Notes under the pieces: generated by a model
Seen by the model: the letters and a program-made list of their open reading frames with translations, nothing else
Told to the model about the DNA's origin: nothing
The model's database searches: none
Program-made: the position numbers and the translations under genes
Part shown: in pieces, positions 47,337 through 55,220 of the stretch
Position numbering within the stretch: position 1 is the stretch's first letter
Layout of the letters: each line of letters starts with the position of its first letter
Source of the DNA: Muribaculaceae bacterium
GTDB lineage: Bacteria; Bacteroidota; Bacteroidia; Bacteroidales; Muribaculaceae
Length of the DNA: 64,000 bases
Assembly (NCBI GenBank): GCA_022510505.1
Contig: JAFLTL010000005.1
Coordinates: 1-64,000, forward strand
Direction: 5' to 3'

Positions 47337-48422
47337 TTATATGATAACCTGGGTTGCTCCGAAACCGTAGTCGCGGAAAGAAGCATCCTGAACTTGATGA
47401 CCTTTGTAACGGTGAGTCAGTTCCTTCAGGAGTGCGTTTTTCAATACGCCTTCACCTTTACCGTGAATAAAAACGATTTTTTTGCCCCTATATTTTGCGT
47501 TGGCGTCCATTATATCGCGGAATTCGTCAACCTGTTTATTAAGTATATCAGCGGGGGACATTCCACGGACAGAATCAACCAATTCTTCGATGTGAAGGTC
47601 AACGACGAGAGGAGCCATGGGATCTTGTTCTCCCGAGAATTTCCTGACTTGGCGACGACGCTCGAGTGAACGAAGATCGGCTTCCTTCTTTGCCTTTAGT
47701 CCTTCGTCAACGTTACGCGGACTTGGATCGCGCCTTGGATGCATGATTCGGTCATCCTTGACAATCTCCAAAGTATAGACCGGGTCCTCGAAATAGAGAT
47801 TCGGACTGTAGGTATGAAATTTTAAGAAGTTTGTGGAATCTATTGCGATTTCGGTTAGTATTGGACGTTTCAGTCGAAACGGTCGGTCCTCCTTGAAAGA
47901 GATATACTGTATTGCGATTTTTTTTAGAGTCGGAAGATCGGCAGGTGTCAGTTCTCCAATGAAAATCTGTGTACCAGGTTCCAACATAGTGAAATGTTTG
48001 GTCGTCCACTGATCCGAATCGTCGGTTTTCCACAAGTAGGCCATTGACATCCAGTAGTTGGAGTCATTAACGAGGAAAGTGTCCCAGGTCGTGTTGCTAA
48101 GTTCTTTAATGTTATGGGGTTCAAAGACGAGCACCACACTGATTTTCTCCCCTTCGGCAGTTTCTTCGAATGGTTCGAGTACAGATTCGTCGGAATAGGT
48201 TTTCACCTGATTGTCGTTAACCGGAATTGTCTTGGTCTCTTCAGATTTGACCTCGTTGTAGGTTGATTGTGCCTGTCCTACAACTACACATTCCTTAAGC
48301 AGAACGGGTGTAACGAAACCATCTTCATCCTCCACATGAGCTATTTTGCCGTCGATGGAAGTGACGATGCCTTCGCCGATTGAATTGAGAAATCTTACTT
48401 TATCTCCGACTTTTATTGCCAT
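47337..48422 (-). CDS. DUF2027 protein with C-terminal Smr domain
   Basis: The N-terminus (MAIKVGDKVRFLNSIGEG) is a small KOW/SH3-like barrel, followed by the DUF2027 beta-rich region (about 85-230), a basic stretch (RRQVRKFSGEQ) and an Smr domain with DLHIEELVDSVRG and FIHGKGEGVLKNAL. Smr domains in MutS2 and related proteins bind or cut nucleic acid; the HGKGEG loop is intact. A role in RNA or DNA handling is inferred from the domain. It lies between cvfB (6-base gap) and the EFR1 gene. Confidence 0.9.
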   Translation of the reverse strand: MAIKVGDKVRFLNSIGEGIVTSIDGKIAHVEDEDGFVTPVLLKECVVVGQAQSTYNEVKSEETKTIPVNDNQVKTYSDESVLEPFEETAEGEKISVVLVFEPHNIKELSNTTWDTFLVNDSNYWMSMAYLWKTDDSDQWTTKHFTMLEPGTQIFIGELTPADLPTLKKIAIQYISFKEDRPFRLKRPILTEIAIDSTNFLKFHTYSPNLYFEDPVYTLEIVKDDRIMHPRRDPSPRNVDEGLKAKKEADLRSLERRRQVRKFSGEQDPMAPLVVDLHIEELVDSVRGMSPADILNKQVDEFRDIMDANAKYRGKKIVFIHGKGEGVLKNALLKELTHRYKGHQVQDASFRDYGFGATQVII

Positions 48423-48428
48423 TATTAA

Positions 48429-49298
48429 TTAAGTAACGTTAGAAGACCCGATTTTATCCTCCCATGTAGCGATCAATGAGATTCCTTTTTCATCCATTGT
48501 GATGACACCATTTTTAAGGAGGAATCCGGCAGCTTTTTTGAAATCTTTTTTACTGCATTGGAGCAGTGACTTGATTTCAGCCGGTGTAGAATTGTCGTTG
48601 AGCATGCAATGCCCATCGGCAGCATCGGTCAAGTAATAGATTTTTTCGGCGAGTTCCCTGACTCTGGTGCCAGTGTCGGCTCCCGGAGCAAGGTCGATTT
48701 TACCGTCCTCGCGAATTTGATTAACCCTTGCAGTCATAGTCTCACCAATTTCTAGGTTTTTAAAAATGTCGGTATTGTATATCATTCCCCAGTAGCGGTT
48801 GTCGACTATAGTTTTGTAGCCGCGGTCGTCGTGTGAGACGATTAGTGCTGAAACGACATCGCCACGTTTGTATTTGGGGAAGAGGTTACCAATAAATTTC
48901 TCATATTTAGCCGAAGCGACCACACGTTTTGTTGTCTCGTCGAGGTAGACGTAGACGAGGTATAAGCCGCCTTTAATCATTTTGCTTTTTTGCTCAGAGT
49001 AGGGTACAAGGATGTCTTTTGAGAGACCCCAATCAAGAAATGCTCCTGTTGAGTTGACATCGTTAACCTCCAGGAAAGCGAATTCTCCAACTTTGGCAAA
49101 AGGTTGAAGGGTAGTTGCTATGAGACGGTCTTCGCTGTCGGTATAGACGAAGACATCAAGCTCGTCACCGACAGATGAGTTGTCGGGGACGTAGCGAGTT
49201 GGAAGAAGTATTTCCACACCGTTACCTCCGTCGAGGTAGATTCCGAAGTCGACTTCTTTCAGAACTTTGAGTCGGTTGTATTCACCAATTTTTATCAT
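48429..49298 (-). CDS. cvfB: CvfB-like S1-domain RNA-binding protein
   Basis: A 289-residue protein with three S1-like barrels and a C-terminal winged helix. GIYLDGGNGVEILLPTRYV, FLDWGLSKDILVPYSEQ and MTARVNQIREDGKIDLAP are the S1 strands; the CvfB/YitL family has this order. CvfB binds RNA in Staphylococcus and affects virulence gene expression; function in Bacteroidales is unknown. It is the first gene of the four-gene minus-strand operon and has a -7 element 18 bases upstream. Confidence 0.88.
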   Translation of the reverse strand: MIKIGEYNRLKVLKEVDFGIYLDGGNGVEILLPTRYVPDNSSVGDELDVFVYTDSEDRLIATTLQPFAKVGEFAFLEVNDVNSTGAFLDWGLSKDILVPYSEQKSKMIKGGLYLVYVYLDETTKRVVASAKYEKFIGNLFPKYKRGDVVSALIVSHDDRGYKTIVDNRYWGMIYNTDIFKNLEIGETMTARVNQIREDGKIDLAPGADTGTRVRELAEKIYYLTDAADGHCMLNDNSTPAEIKSLLQCSKKDFKKAAGFLLKNGVITMDEKGISLIATWEDKIGSSNVT

Positions 49299-49315
49299 AA
49301 TGGAGAATGATTCTA

Positions 49316-49323
49316 CAAAATTA
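49316..49323 (-). promoter_or_regulatory. -7 element of the cvfB operon
   Basis: TAATTTTG on the minus strand fits TAnnTTTG and would give a leader of about ten bases ahead of cvfB. No -33 TTTG is seen. Confidence 0.45.
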
Positions 49324-49466
49324 ACAAATTTGGCTTGTTTATAGTTTACAGTTTGTAGTTTTTAGTAGTCAGTTGTTCGAAGTGAGTTCGTCAAGTGCCA
49401 TCTGTTTGAAGTGCATCACGTTGATACTATTCAAAATGTTCTTTCAAAATAGGCAGAATTTGGTTA

Positions 49467-49474
49467 ACTTTGAC
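49467..49474 (+). promoter_or_regulatory. -7 element of the DUF3089 lipoprotein gene
   Basis: TAACTTTG matches TAnnTTTG, with TTTC 19 bases upstream near the -33 position. The ATG at 49590 is 115 bases downstream, so the message would have a leader of roughly 108 bases in which I see no gene or obvious structure. Confidence 0.45.
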
Positions 49475-49589
49475 TTCGTTACCGGGGTCAGTATCTTTAA
49501 TAAGAATAAGCGTGAACTTTTCTTAAAAGTTGCTGAAATTTCAAGGACTCTTTTTGATCTTAAATATTGAAAAACATCGTATAACAAAA

Positions 49590-50645
49590 ATGAGAAGAAT
49601 ATTTTATATCATGCTGTCGATTGTATCTTTAGGTGTAGTTTCATGTGCCAACAATAGAGAAGCATCCAAGGATGGTAAAGACGGGAAAACAGTTATACCT
49701 GAAAACTTGAAGGGAGTCCCGGGTATTGAGAAGTTTGAAACGGCAATAGATTATGGCAGCGGAGACTACTGGATTTCCAAACCTGAAAATCCCGATAAAG
49801 ATGTAGATGTGATTTATTTTTATCCCACTGCTTATTTTAGCAACGACATTTCTAAATGTGCTATCAGTGATATTAATGATGCGGGTATGATTGCCAGAGG
49901 AACAAGTTTTGTTAACAATAACTGTGAGGCATTCAGAGAAACGTGCAATGTTTTTGCTCCTCTTTACAGACAATCGGATGTTTCTTATGCATCAAGTCTT
50001 GATGTAGCTACTTTTAATTCGTTCATGAATTTCACTTCATCACAGGATCCTACAGCCTCAATTGATTATTATTTTAAGAACCTAAACAATGGACGTCCGT
50101 TCATTCTAGCAGGACATTCACAGGGTTCTTCCACTTTGATGAAACTCCTGGAAAATTATTTCTCTAAAAATCCAGAATATCTTGAGAGAATGATTGCCGC
50201 TTATGCGATAGGCTTTAGTGTTACAAAAGATTTCTTAGCATCTCATCCTTATTTGAAATTTGCGGAAGGAGCAGAAGATACCGGAGTTATTGTGAGCTGG
50301 AATACCGAGGGTCCCGGCAACAAGAACGCCAACAATTTTGTAGTCGAGAAAGGAGCGATCAGTATAAATCCCTTAAACTGGCGACGTGACGAAACCTATG
50401 CTCCCGTTTCAGAGAATTTAGGGTCATATATCAATGGAGAAACTGTGAAAGGAATAGCCGATGCCCAGGTTGACCTTGAAAGAGGCGTGGTGTTAGTTAC
50501 GACCGAAGAGGCTAAAAACTATGTCATGGCAGAACAATTCCAAAGCATCTTTGGACCGGAAAGTTACCATGGCCAGGATTATGGGTTCTTCCAAGAAAAC
50601 CTGAAGAAAAACATAGCTGACAGAGTAAAAGCATTTAAAAATTAG
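49590..50645 (+). CDS. DUF3089 alpha/beta-hydrolase lipoprotein
   Basis: The signal peptide ends in lipobox VVSC (Cys19 from this ATG), followed by a Lys/Asp/Gly-rich linker and an alpha/beta-hydrolase-like domain. VIYFYPTAYF forms the first core strand and ILAGHSQGSSTLM is the nucleophile elbow with the catalytic Ser; a late YHGQDYGFF carries the candidate His. DUF3089 enzymes have no established substrate. The ATG at 49590 is chosen over a TTG at 49530 because it begins the signal peptide. The next small gene starts 7 bases after its stop. Confidence 0.87.
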   Translation: MRRIFYIMLSIVSLGVVSCANNREASKDGKDGKTVIPENLKGVPGIEKFETAIDYGSGDYWISKPENPDKDVDVIYFYPTAYFSNDISKCAISDINDAGMIARGTSFVNNNCEAFRETCNVFAPLYRQSDVSYASSLDVATFNSFMNFTSSQDPTASIDYYFKNLNNGRPFILAGHSQGSSTLMKLLENYFSKNPEYLERMIAAYAIGFSVTKDFLASHPYLKFAEGAEDTGVIVSWNTEGPGNKNANNFVVEKGAISINPLNWRRDETYAPVSENLGSYINGETVKGIADAQVDLERGVVLVTTEEAKNYVMAEQFQSIFGPESYHGQDYGFFQENLKKNIADRVKAFKN

Positions 50646-50652
50646 GAGTATC

Positions 50653-50892
50653 ATGTTATTAATAGCGGAAATAATAGGATGGATTGCAACTGTGTTTCGG
50701 AGCGCCGGAATGCTCGTGAAATCGGCAATGATGGTGAAGTATTTGGTTTCGATTGGAAATCTTTGTTGGATGATCAACGGTATCATGACACATAATGCAC
50801 CGTTGATTACGAGTAATGCGATTTGTCTTGTAATAATGCTGTATGACATCGTCAAAGTAAACTGGAAAAAAAAGACACAGGTCGAGGATTAG
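50653..50892 (+). CDS. Small three-helix membrane protein (SemiSWEET/YgjV-like)
   Basis: A 79-residue protein with three hydrophobic helices (about 3-22, 28-46, 51-70) and a basic C-terminus (KVNWKKKTQ). GWIATVFRSAGMLVKS followed by a GNLCWMINGI helix resembles SemiSWEET/YgjV half-transporters, which work as dimers. The canonical Pro-Gln motif is not present, so the assignment is loose. It is probably co-transcribed with the DUF3089 gene 7 bases upstream. Confidence 0.7.
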   Translation: MLLIAEIIGWIATVFRSAGMLVKSAMMVKYLVSIGNLCWMINGIMTHNAPLITSNAICLVIMLYDIVKVNWKKKTQVED

Positions 50893-50934
50893 GAACACAG
50901 CATTAAGAACAATAAACTATAAACTAACTTTTAT

Positions 50935-50942
50935 TATTTTTG
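50935..50942 (+). promoter_or_regulatory. -7 element upstream of rsmG
   Basis: TATTTTTG matches TAnnTTTG 31 bases before the rsmG ATG. No TTTG occurs at the -33 distance; the area instead holds an AAACTATAAACTAAC repeat. Confidence 0.5.
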
Positions 50943-50972
50943 TAGAGGATAGAAAGACTTTAATTAACACTG

Positions 50973-51593
50973 ATGTTACTGAAAAAATATTTTCCTGAAA
51001 TGACCGACCATCAGACCATGCAGTTCGAGAAAATAATGAAACTGTATGGAGAATGGAATGAAAAGATAAATGTCATTTCAAGGAAGGATATTGATAATTT
51101 AGAGACAAACCATATTCTTCATTCACTTTCGATTGGAAAGTTCTTGAACCCGAGGTCCCGCACCTCCTTCATTGATGTAGGCACAGGAGGTGGGTTCCCC
51201 GGCATACCGATGGCCATAATGTATCCTGCATGTCGATTCCATTTGATAGACCGTATAGGTAAGAAAATTAAGGTTGCTACATCAATTGCCGAGGAAATCG
51301 GTTTGAAAAACGTGACTTTCCAACACGGTGATTTGGGTGAATGCCATCAAAAGTTCGATTATGTCATATCGAGAGCTGTGATGTCATTGCCAGACCTACT
51401 GAAAATTTCCAGACGTAATGTTTCGGGAAAACAGTCGGGGAATGCCTATCCCAATGGGATAATTGTCCTTAAAGGTGGAGATTTACGAGATGAGCTGAAG
51501 GGGGTAGGCATAGAATATTTCGTGGAAGACCTTTCCTTGTGGTTCAAGGAAGATTATTTCGCGACAAAAAAATTAATTTATGTACCCATATAA
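50973..51593 (+). CDS. rsmG: 16S rRNA (guanine(527)-N7)-methyltransferase
   Basis: RsmG (GidB) methylates G527 of 16S rRNA; loss gives low-level streptomycin resistance in several bacteria. The SAM motif FIDVGTGGGFPGIPMA and DYVISRAVMSLPDLL are typical. The 206-residue length is normal. It heads a plus-strand run with an MBL hydrolase and a membrane protein. Confidence 0.95.
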   Translation: MLLKKYFPEMTDHQTMQFEKIMKLYGEWNEKINVISRKDIDNLETNHILHSLSIGKFLNPRSRTSFIDVGTGGGFPGIPMAIMYPACRFHLIDRIGKKIKVATSIAEEIGLKNVTFQHGDLGECHQKFDYVISRAVMSLPDLLKISRRNVSGKQSGNAYPNGIIVLKGGDLRDELKGVGIEYFVEDLSLWFKEDYFATKKLIYVPI

Positions 51594-51602
51594 ACAGGAA
51601 TT

Positions 51603-52247
51603 ATGTTAAAGATAAGCGAGTTTATATTCAATGCGTTCGGTGAGATAACCTATTTGATCTGGGATGATGTCACCAAGGAAGCAGCAATTGTAGACCCGGG
51701 AATGGATTGCGAAGAGGAAGAGGTAGCTTTGGACAATTTCATCATAAAGAACGGACTTATGGTGAAATATCTTGTTCTGACGCATCTTCACATCGACCAT
51801 GTTTGGGGTGTACCTCACATAAAAGAAACCTATAAAGTTCCGGTTACAGCTCATAACGATGGGGGCTATTTGGGTTCAATAATAGACGCTCAGGCCCAGA
51901 TGTTCGGCTTGAGAAAGTCGCCGGGTCGAATAGAAATAGAGAATACTGTTGACGACGGTGACAAATTGATACTAGGTTCAAGCGAGCTTGAGGTGTTCCA
52001 CATTCCGGGTCATTCTCCCGGTGGGATAGTTCTTTATGCTCCCAAGGAGGGTTTCGTTATTGCCGGAGATGTGTTGTTCAGGAACAGTATCGGTAGAACC
52101 GACTTGCCCGGAGGAAATTATAGGCAGCTCGTTGACGGTATCAAAAAGAAATTGCTGACATTGCCTCCCGAAACCGTCGTTTATCCAGGACATGGTCCTG
52201 AGACTATAATCGGATTTGAGAAAGATAACAATCCTTATATAGTTTAA
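51603..52247 (+). CDS. MBL-fold metallo-hydrolase (glyoxalase-II-like)
   Basis: The metal motif is LTHLHIDHVWG (HxHxDH), followed by IPGHSPGGI and VIAGDVLFRNSIGRTDLPGG with further ligands, and the closing VYPGHGPETIIG. This pattern is that of the short glyoxalase-II-like hydrolases, which split thioesters such as S-lactoylglutathione or relatives; Bacteroidales generally lack glutathione, so the substrate is uncertain. At 214 residues it is complete. It starts 9 bases after rsmG. Confidence 0.9.
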   Translation: MLKISEFIFNAFGEITYLIWDDVTKEAAIVDPGMDCEEEEVALDNFIIKNGLMVKYLVLTHLHIDHVWGVPHIKETYKVPVTAHNDGGYLGSIIDAQAQMFGLRKSPGRIEIENTVDDGDKLILGSSELEVFHIPGHSPGGIVLYAPKEGFVIAGDVLFRNSIGRTDLPGGNYRQLVDGIKKKLLTLPPETVVYPGHGPETIIGFEKDNNPYIV

Positions 52248-52255
52248 TTCTCTAA

Positions 52256-52804
52256 TTGGAACGATTGTTGACATCTACTGATACTATAACATTGACGCGT
52301 GGTGAGCATTCCAGGGTCATCATCAAAGATATAGTATCACGCTATTTAGGAATCATTTTGAGCGTGATTGGTGCGATTCTTCTGTTAGGATGGATGGTTG
52401 ATGACAAATTTTATTTTCTTGTTCCCATATTGATATTTCTGATAGTCCCTTTGTTGATGCTGATGGCTTACTCCTCGGCCGCGACAACGGTGGAATCGGC
52501 CTTTTCATCTCGGCCCCATGTTTTCGAATTGGAACCTCAATCGTTAATTTACAAAGAACTGAAGACAATGGTTTTTTCGACCGAAGAAGGACAAAAACGG
52601 GAATTTATAAGGGAATTTGTATATCCTTTGAGTGAGGTGGAAGAGGTCAGGGATGATGTGTTGGGTCACATCATCAGACTTCGTGGATCGAGGAGTCATT
52701 TTTTGATTATACCTCGGTCGGAGGTTAATGATGAATTTGTAGAAAGATTAAAGTTTCGTATCGGAATGGAGAAGGATGACAAAAGCCCCACTTTATTTTA
52801 TTAA
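52256..52804 (+). CDS. Membrane protein with YcxB-like cytoplasmic domain
   Basis: The protein has two adjacent membrane helices (about 28-47 and 53-74) and a cytoplasmic domain with FELEPQSLIYKEL, YPLSEVEEVRDD and HFLIIPRSEVNDEFVERL, which resembles the C-terminal part of YcxB-like proteins (a PH-like fold). Function is unknown. The start is TTG at 52256, 8 bases after the MBL gene; no ATG lies before the first helix, and a second TTG three codons on is an alternative. Its 3' end contains the promoter of the wza-like gene. Confidence 0.7.
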   Translation: MERLLTSTDTITLTRGEHSRVIIKDIVSRYLGIILSVIGAILLLGWMVDDKFYFLVPILIFLIVPLLMLMAYSSAATTVESAFSSRPHVFELEPQSLIYKELKTMVFSTEEGQKREFIREFVYPLSEVEEVRDDVLGHIIRLRGSRSHFLIIPRSEVNDEFVERLKFRIGMEKDDKSPTLFY

Positions 52805-52809
52805 ATTTG
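52802..52809 (+). promoter_or_regulatory. -7 element of the polysaccharide export genes
   Basis: TAAATTTG matches TAnnTTTG and overlaps the stop region of the preceding gene. The ATG at 52830 follows 20 bases later, giving a short leader. No TTTG lies at -33. Confidence 0.5.
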
Positions 52810-52829
52810 CACGGGATAGTAGAAACGAG

Positions 52830-53633
52830 ATGAAATTCATTAACAGCATAATATCTCTGATTTTTGTGGTTATAACGGTGTCTTGTGGAACTACAAGATC
52901 GTCGTTGACCTATTTCGAAGACATCAAGGAGACTCAAGAGGGTATCATGACAAATGTAATACCTCAATTGAGGATTGTTCCCGACGATGCTCTGTTGATC
53001 ACTGTCAATTCGGTCGAACCTGAAGCTACGGCTATTTACAACATGCCGTTGGTTAATCCGTCGGAGAGAGGAAACCGCACATTGTACAACGTGCCCCAGC
53101 AGCAGACTTATATAGTCAGCAGCAAAGGTGACATCAACTTTCCTGTTTTGGGTAAGATTCATGTCGAGGGCATGACGACCGAAGAACTAGCTGCCTATAT
53201 TGCCGGCAGAATAGAGAAAGACGTGATTGACCCGTTTGTGAGGGTTGAATTGCAGAATTTTCGCGTTCAGGTTATTGGTGAAGTTATGAAACCTGGTCCG
53301 GTTAAAGTAGAGGGAGAACGGCTGACAGTTCTCGACGCTTTGTCGGCAGCAGGTGATCTTACCCCCTATGGCGAGCGCAATAATGTTTTGTTAGTGAGAC
53401 AGGAGGAAGGAATCAACAAATATTATCACCTGAATCTGAACGATTCCAAAACTTTATCATCACCGTTATTCTATTTAAAGCAAAACGACGTGATTATAGT
53501 CGAGCCGAACGACATCAGGAAGGCCAATTCGAAATATAATCAGGACAATGCCTATAAGCTGTCGGTGATTTCTACCATCGTGTCGGCCGTGTCGGTAGTG
53601 GCATCCTTAACTATAGCATTGGCAGTAAAATAA
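52830..53633 (+). CDS. Polysaccharide export lipoprotein (Wza-like)
   Basis: Lipobox ITVSC (Cys19) follows a short signal peptide. The Poly_export domain (about 45-140) has IVPDDALLITV and SSKGDINFPVLGKIHVEGMT, then an SLBB segment (VQVIGEVMKPGPVKVEGERL) and a hydrophobic C-terminal helix (about 245-266) as in other Bacteroidetes exporters. It would form the outer-membrane channel for a capsule or exopolysaccharide. I use the ATG at 52830 because it begins the signal peptide; an upstream in-frame ATG at 52776 is inside the previous gene. Confidence 0.9.
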   Translation: MKFINSIISLIFVVITVSCGTTRSSLTYFEDIKETQEGIMTNVIPQLRIVPDDALLITVNSVEPEATAIYNMPLVNPSERGNRTLYNVPQQQTYIVSSKGDINFPVLGKIHVEGMTTEELAAYIAGRIEKDVIDPFVRVELQNFRVQVIGEVMKPGPVKVEGERLTVLDALSAAGDLTPYGERNNVLLVRQEEGINKYYHLNLNDSKTLSSPLFYLKQNDVIIVEPNDIRKANSKYNQDNAYKLSVISTIVSAVSVVASLTIALAVK

Positions 53634-53636
53634 GTG

Positions 53637-55187
53637 ATGGAGAAACCGACATTCAAAAGCGAATTCCTGGAAGTTCTAGATAAGAGCCTCAAAAACAAAG
53701 GAAAGATTGCAATTTCGATGGTTGTAGTTCTTTTTCTTGGGTTGATCTATCTGTATCTACGTGGTCCAAGATTCGAATCATTTGCGTCGATTACTCTCAA
53801 TGAGGATAATATTTCACCTACAAGTTTGGTAAAGCAGTTCTCGCTTGCCAATGTCATGGGTGGTTCAGGTTCGGTCTATAACGAGATGCAGATGCTTTCA
53901 TCGCACACGACGATGATGGAGACAGTCAAGAAACTTGGTTTGAATGTCACTTACCAGAAACGTGACGGAATCTTGAAAAACTCGTTACAATACCCCGATT
54001 CCTATATCAGGTTGAACTGTGACAGTACTATCCCGGACACTCTTAGTAAAACCATCAACTTCAAGGTCAACGTGTCGGCAAACGGAAAGGCATCGGCCAG
54101 CGCTAAGTGTGCCGGAAAAACCATTGGAAAGACTGAGGGAAACTTACCTTTGACGTTGAAGACCACATGGGGTGACTTCGAAATCGAACAAACTGAAACA
54201 ACTCCCCATGGAGAGGAATTCACCGAGAAGATACGTTTCAAAAGTTATTCGGCAGCAGCTGAGGACTATCTTGAGAAAGTGGAATTCAATATTCCGAGCA
54301 AGTTGGCCGATGTGGTAGAGATATCATATGTGGGTAAAAACAAGGAACTGTGTCTTGATTTACTGTGGACAGTGATTGACGAATACAATGCAAGGGGGAT
54401 TGAGGAGTCACGTCAAAAGGGTCAACAAACGTTGAAGTTTATAGATGAACGTCTGATAACGCTTTCAAAAGAGCTTTCATCAAGTGAAAGCGATATTCAA
54501 AATTTCAAAGAAAGCAATCGATTGTCGGATATACCAACGGATGTTCAGTATGCACTGGAGAAGAGGGCCATAGTGGAGAAAGAACTGCTTGAGGCCGAAT
54601 CGCAAGCCGAGATAATCAGAATGACAATCGACTACCTTTCAAATCCTGAAAATTCAAACGCGCTTTTACCCGTGTTGTTTGACAGCGATAGTGAAAAATC
54701 TCTAATAGAACAATATAATGAATTGATTCTGAAAAGGATGCAGTTGTTGAAAAGTGCACGTGAAGGTAGTGAGACTTTACGTAGGCTCGACGAGCAGATT
54801 TCAGCAATGAAAAAGAATGTGGGAGAATCATTGAAGAGGACCGGAGAGAATCTAAGAGTGAAAATCGGTCGACTGCAGGCTCAGATTAATTCAACCAACA
54901 GCAAAATTGACCAGATCCCATCACAGGAGAAGATATACCGAGACATTTTCAGACAGCAAGCTATTCAAGAGCAGATTTATGTTTATTTGCTTGAGCAAAG
55001 AGAAGAGACTGCAATGGGTATAATAAACACTACCGGACGCGGTCAAATAATAAATCGCCCGTATGTATCGAGTCTGCCATCACAAAAATCAGGATGGTTT
55101 GTAATAATTATTTGTCTGTTTGTTGGCTTCCTTATTATACCATTCTATTATTACATTGGCATTTTGTCGCAAAGTGACCGTTCCTAA
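53637..55187 (+). CDS. Wzz-type chain-length/co-polymerase protein without kinase domain
   Basis: The 516-residue protein has a membrane helix near residue 25-43, a periplasmic Wzz domain, long coiled coils (about 255-330 and 365-440), a GNVR-like region (VYLLEQREETAMGIINTTG, then IINRPYVSSLPSQK) and a second membrane helix near 490-510. No Walker A or tyrosine cluster follows, so this is a co-polymerase lacking the BY-kinase part of Wzc. The ATG at 53637 lies directly after a GTG, 3 bases from the wza-like stop. Confidence 0.88.
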   Translation: MEKPTFKSEFLEVLDKSLKNKGKIAISMVVVLFLGLIYLYLRGPRFESFASITLNEDNISPTSLVKQFSLANVMGGSGSVYNEMQMLSSHTTMMETVKKLGLNVTYQKRDGILKNSLQYPDSYIRLNCDSTIPDTLSKTINFKVNVSANGKASASAKCAGKTIGKTEGNLPLTLKTTWGDFEIEQTETTPHGEEFTEKIRFKSYSAAAEDYLEKVEFNIPSKLADVVEISYVGKNKELCLDLLWTVIDEYNARGIEESRQKGQQTLKFIDERLITLSKELSSSESDIQNFKESNRLSDIPTDVQYALEKRAIVEKELLEAESQAEIIRMTIDYLSNPENSNALLPVLFDSDSEKSLIEQYNELILKRMQLLKSAREGSETLRRLDEQISAMKKNVGESLKRTGENLRVKIGRLQAQINSTNSKIDQIPSQEKIYRDIFRQQAIQEQIYVYLLEQREETAMGIINTTGRGQIINRPYVSSLPSQKSGWFVIIICLFVGFLIIPFYYYIGILSQSDRS

Positions 55188-55220
55188 GTGGAAGAGCCTG
55201 TGAAGGAAAGACAGAAGAAA

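Noticed and set aside
49373-49570. Plus-strand 65-codon frame before the DUF3089 gene
   Set aside because: TTG start, crosses the -7 element of the next gene and has no recognisable features.
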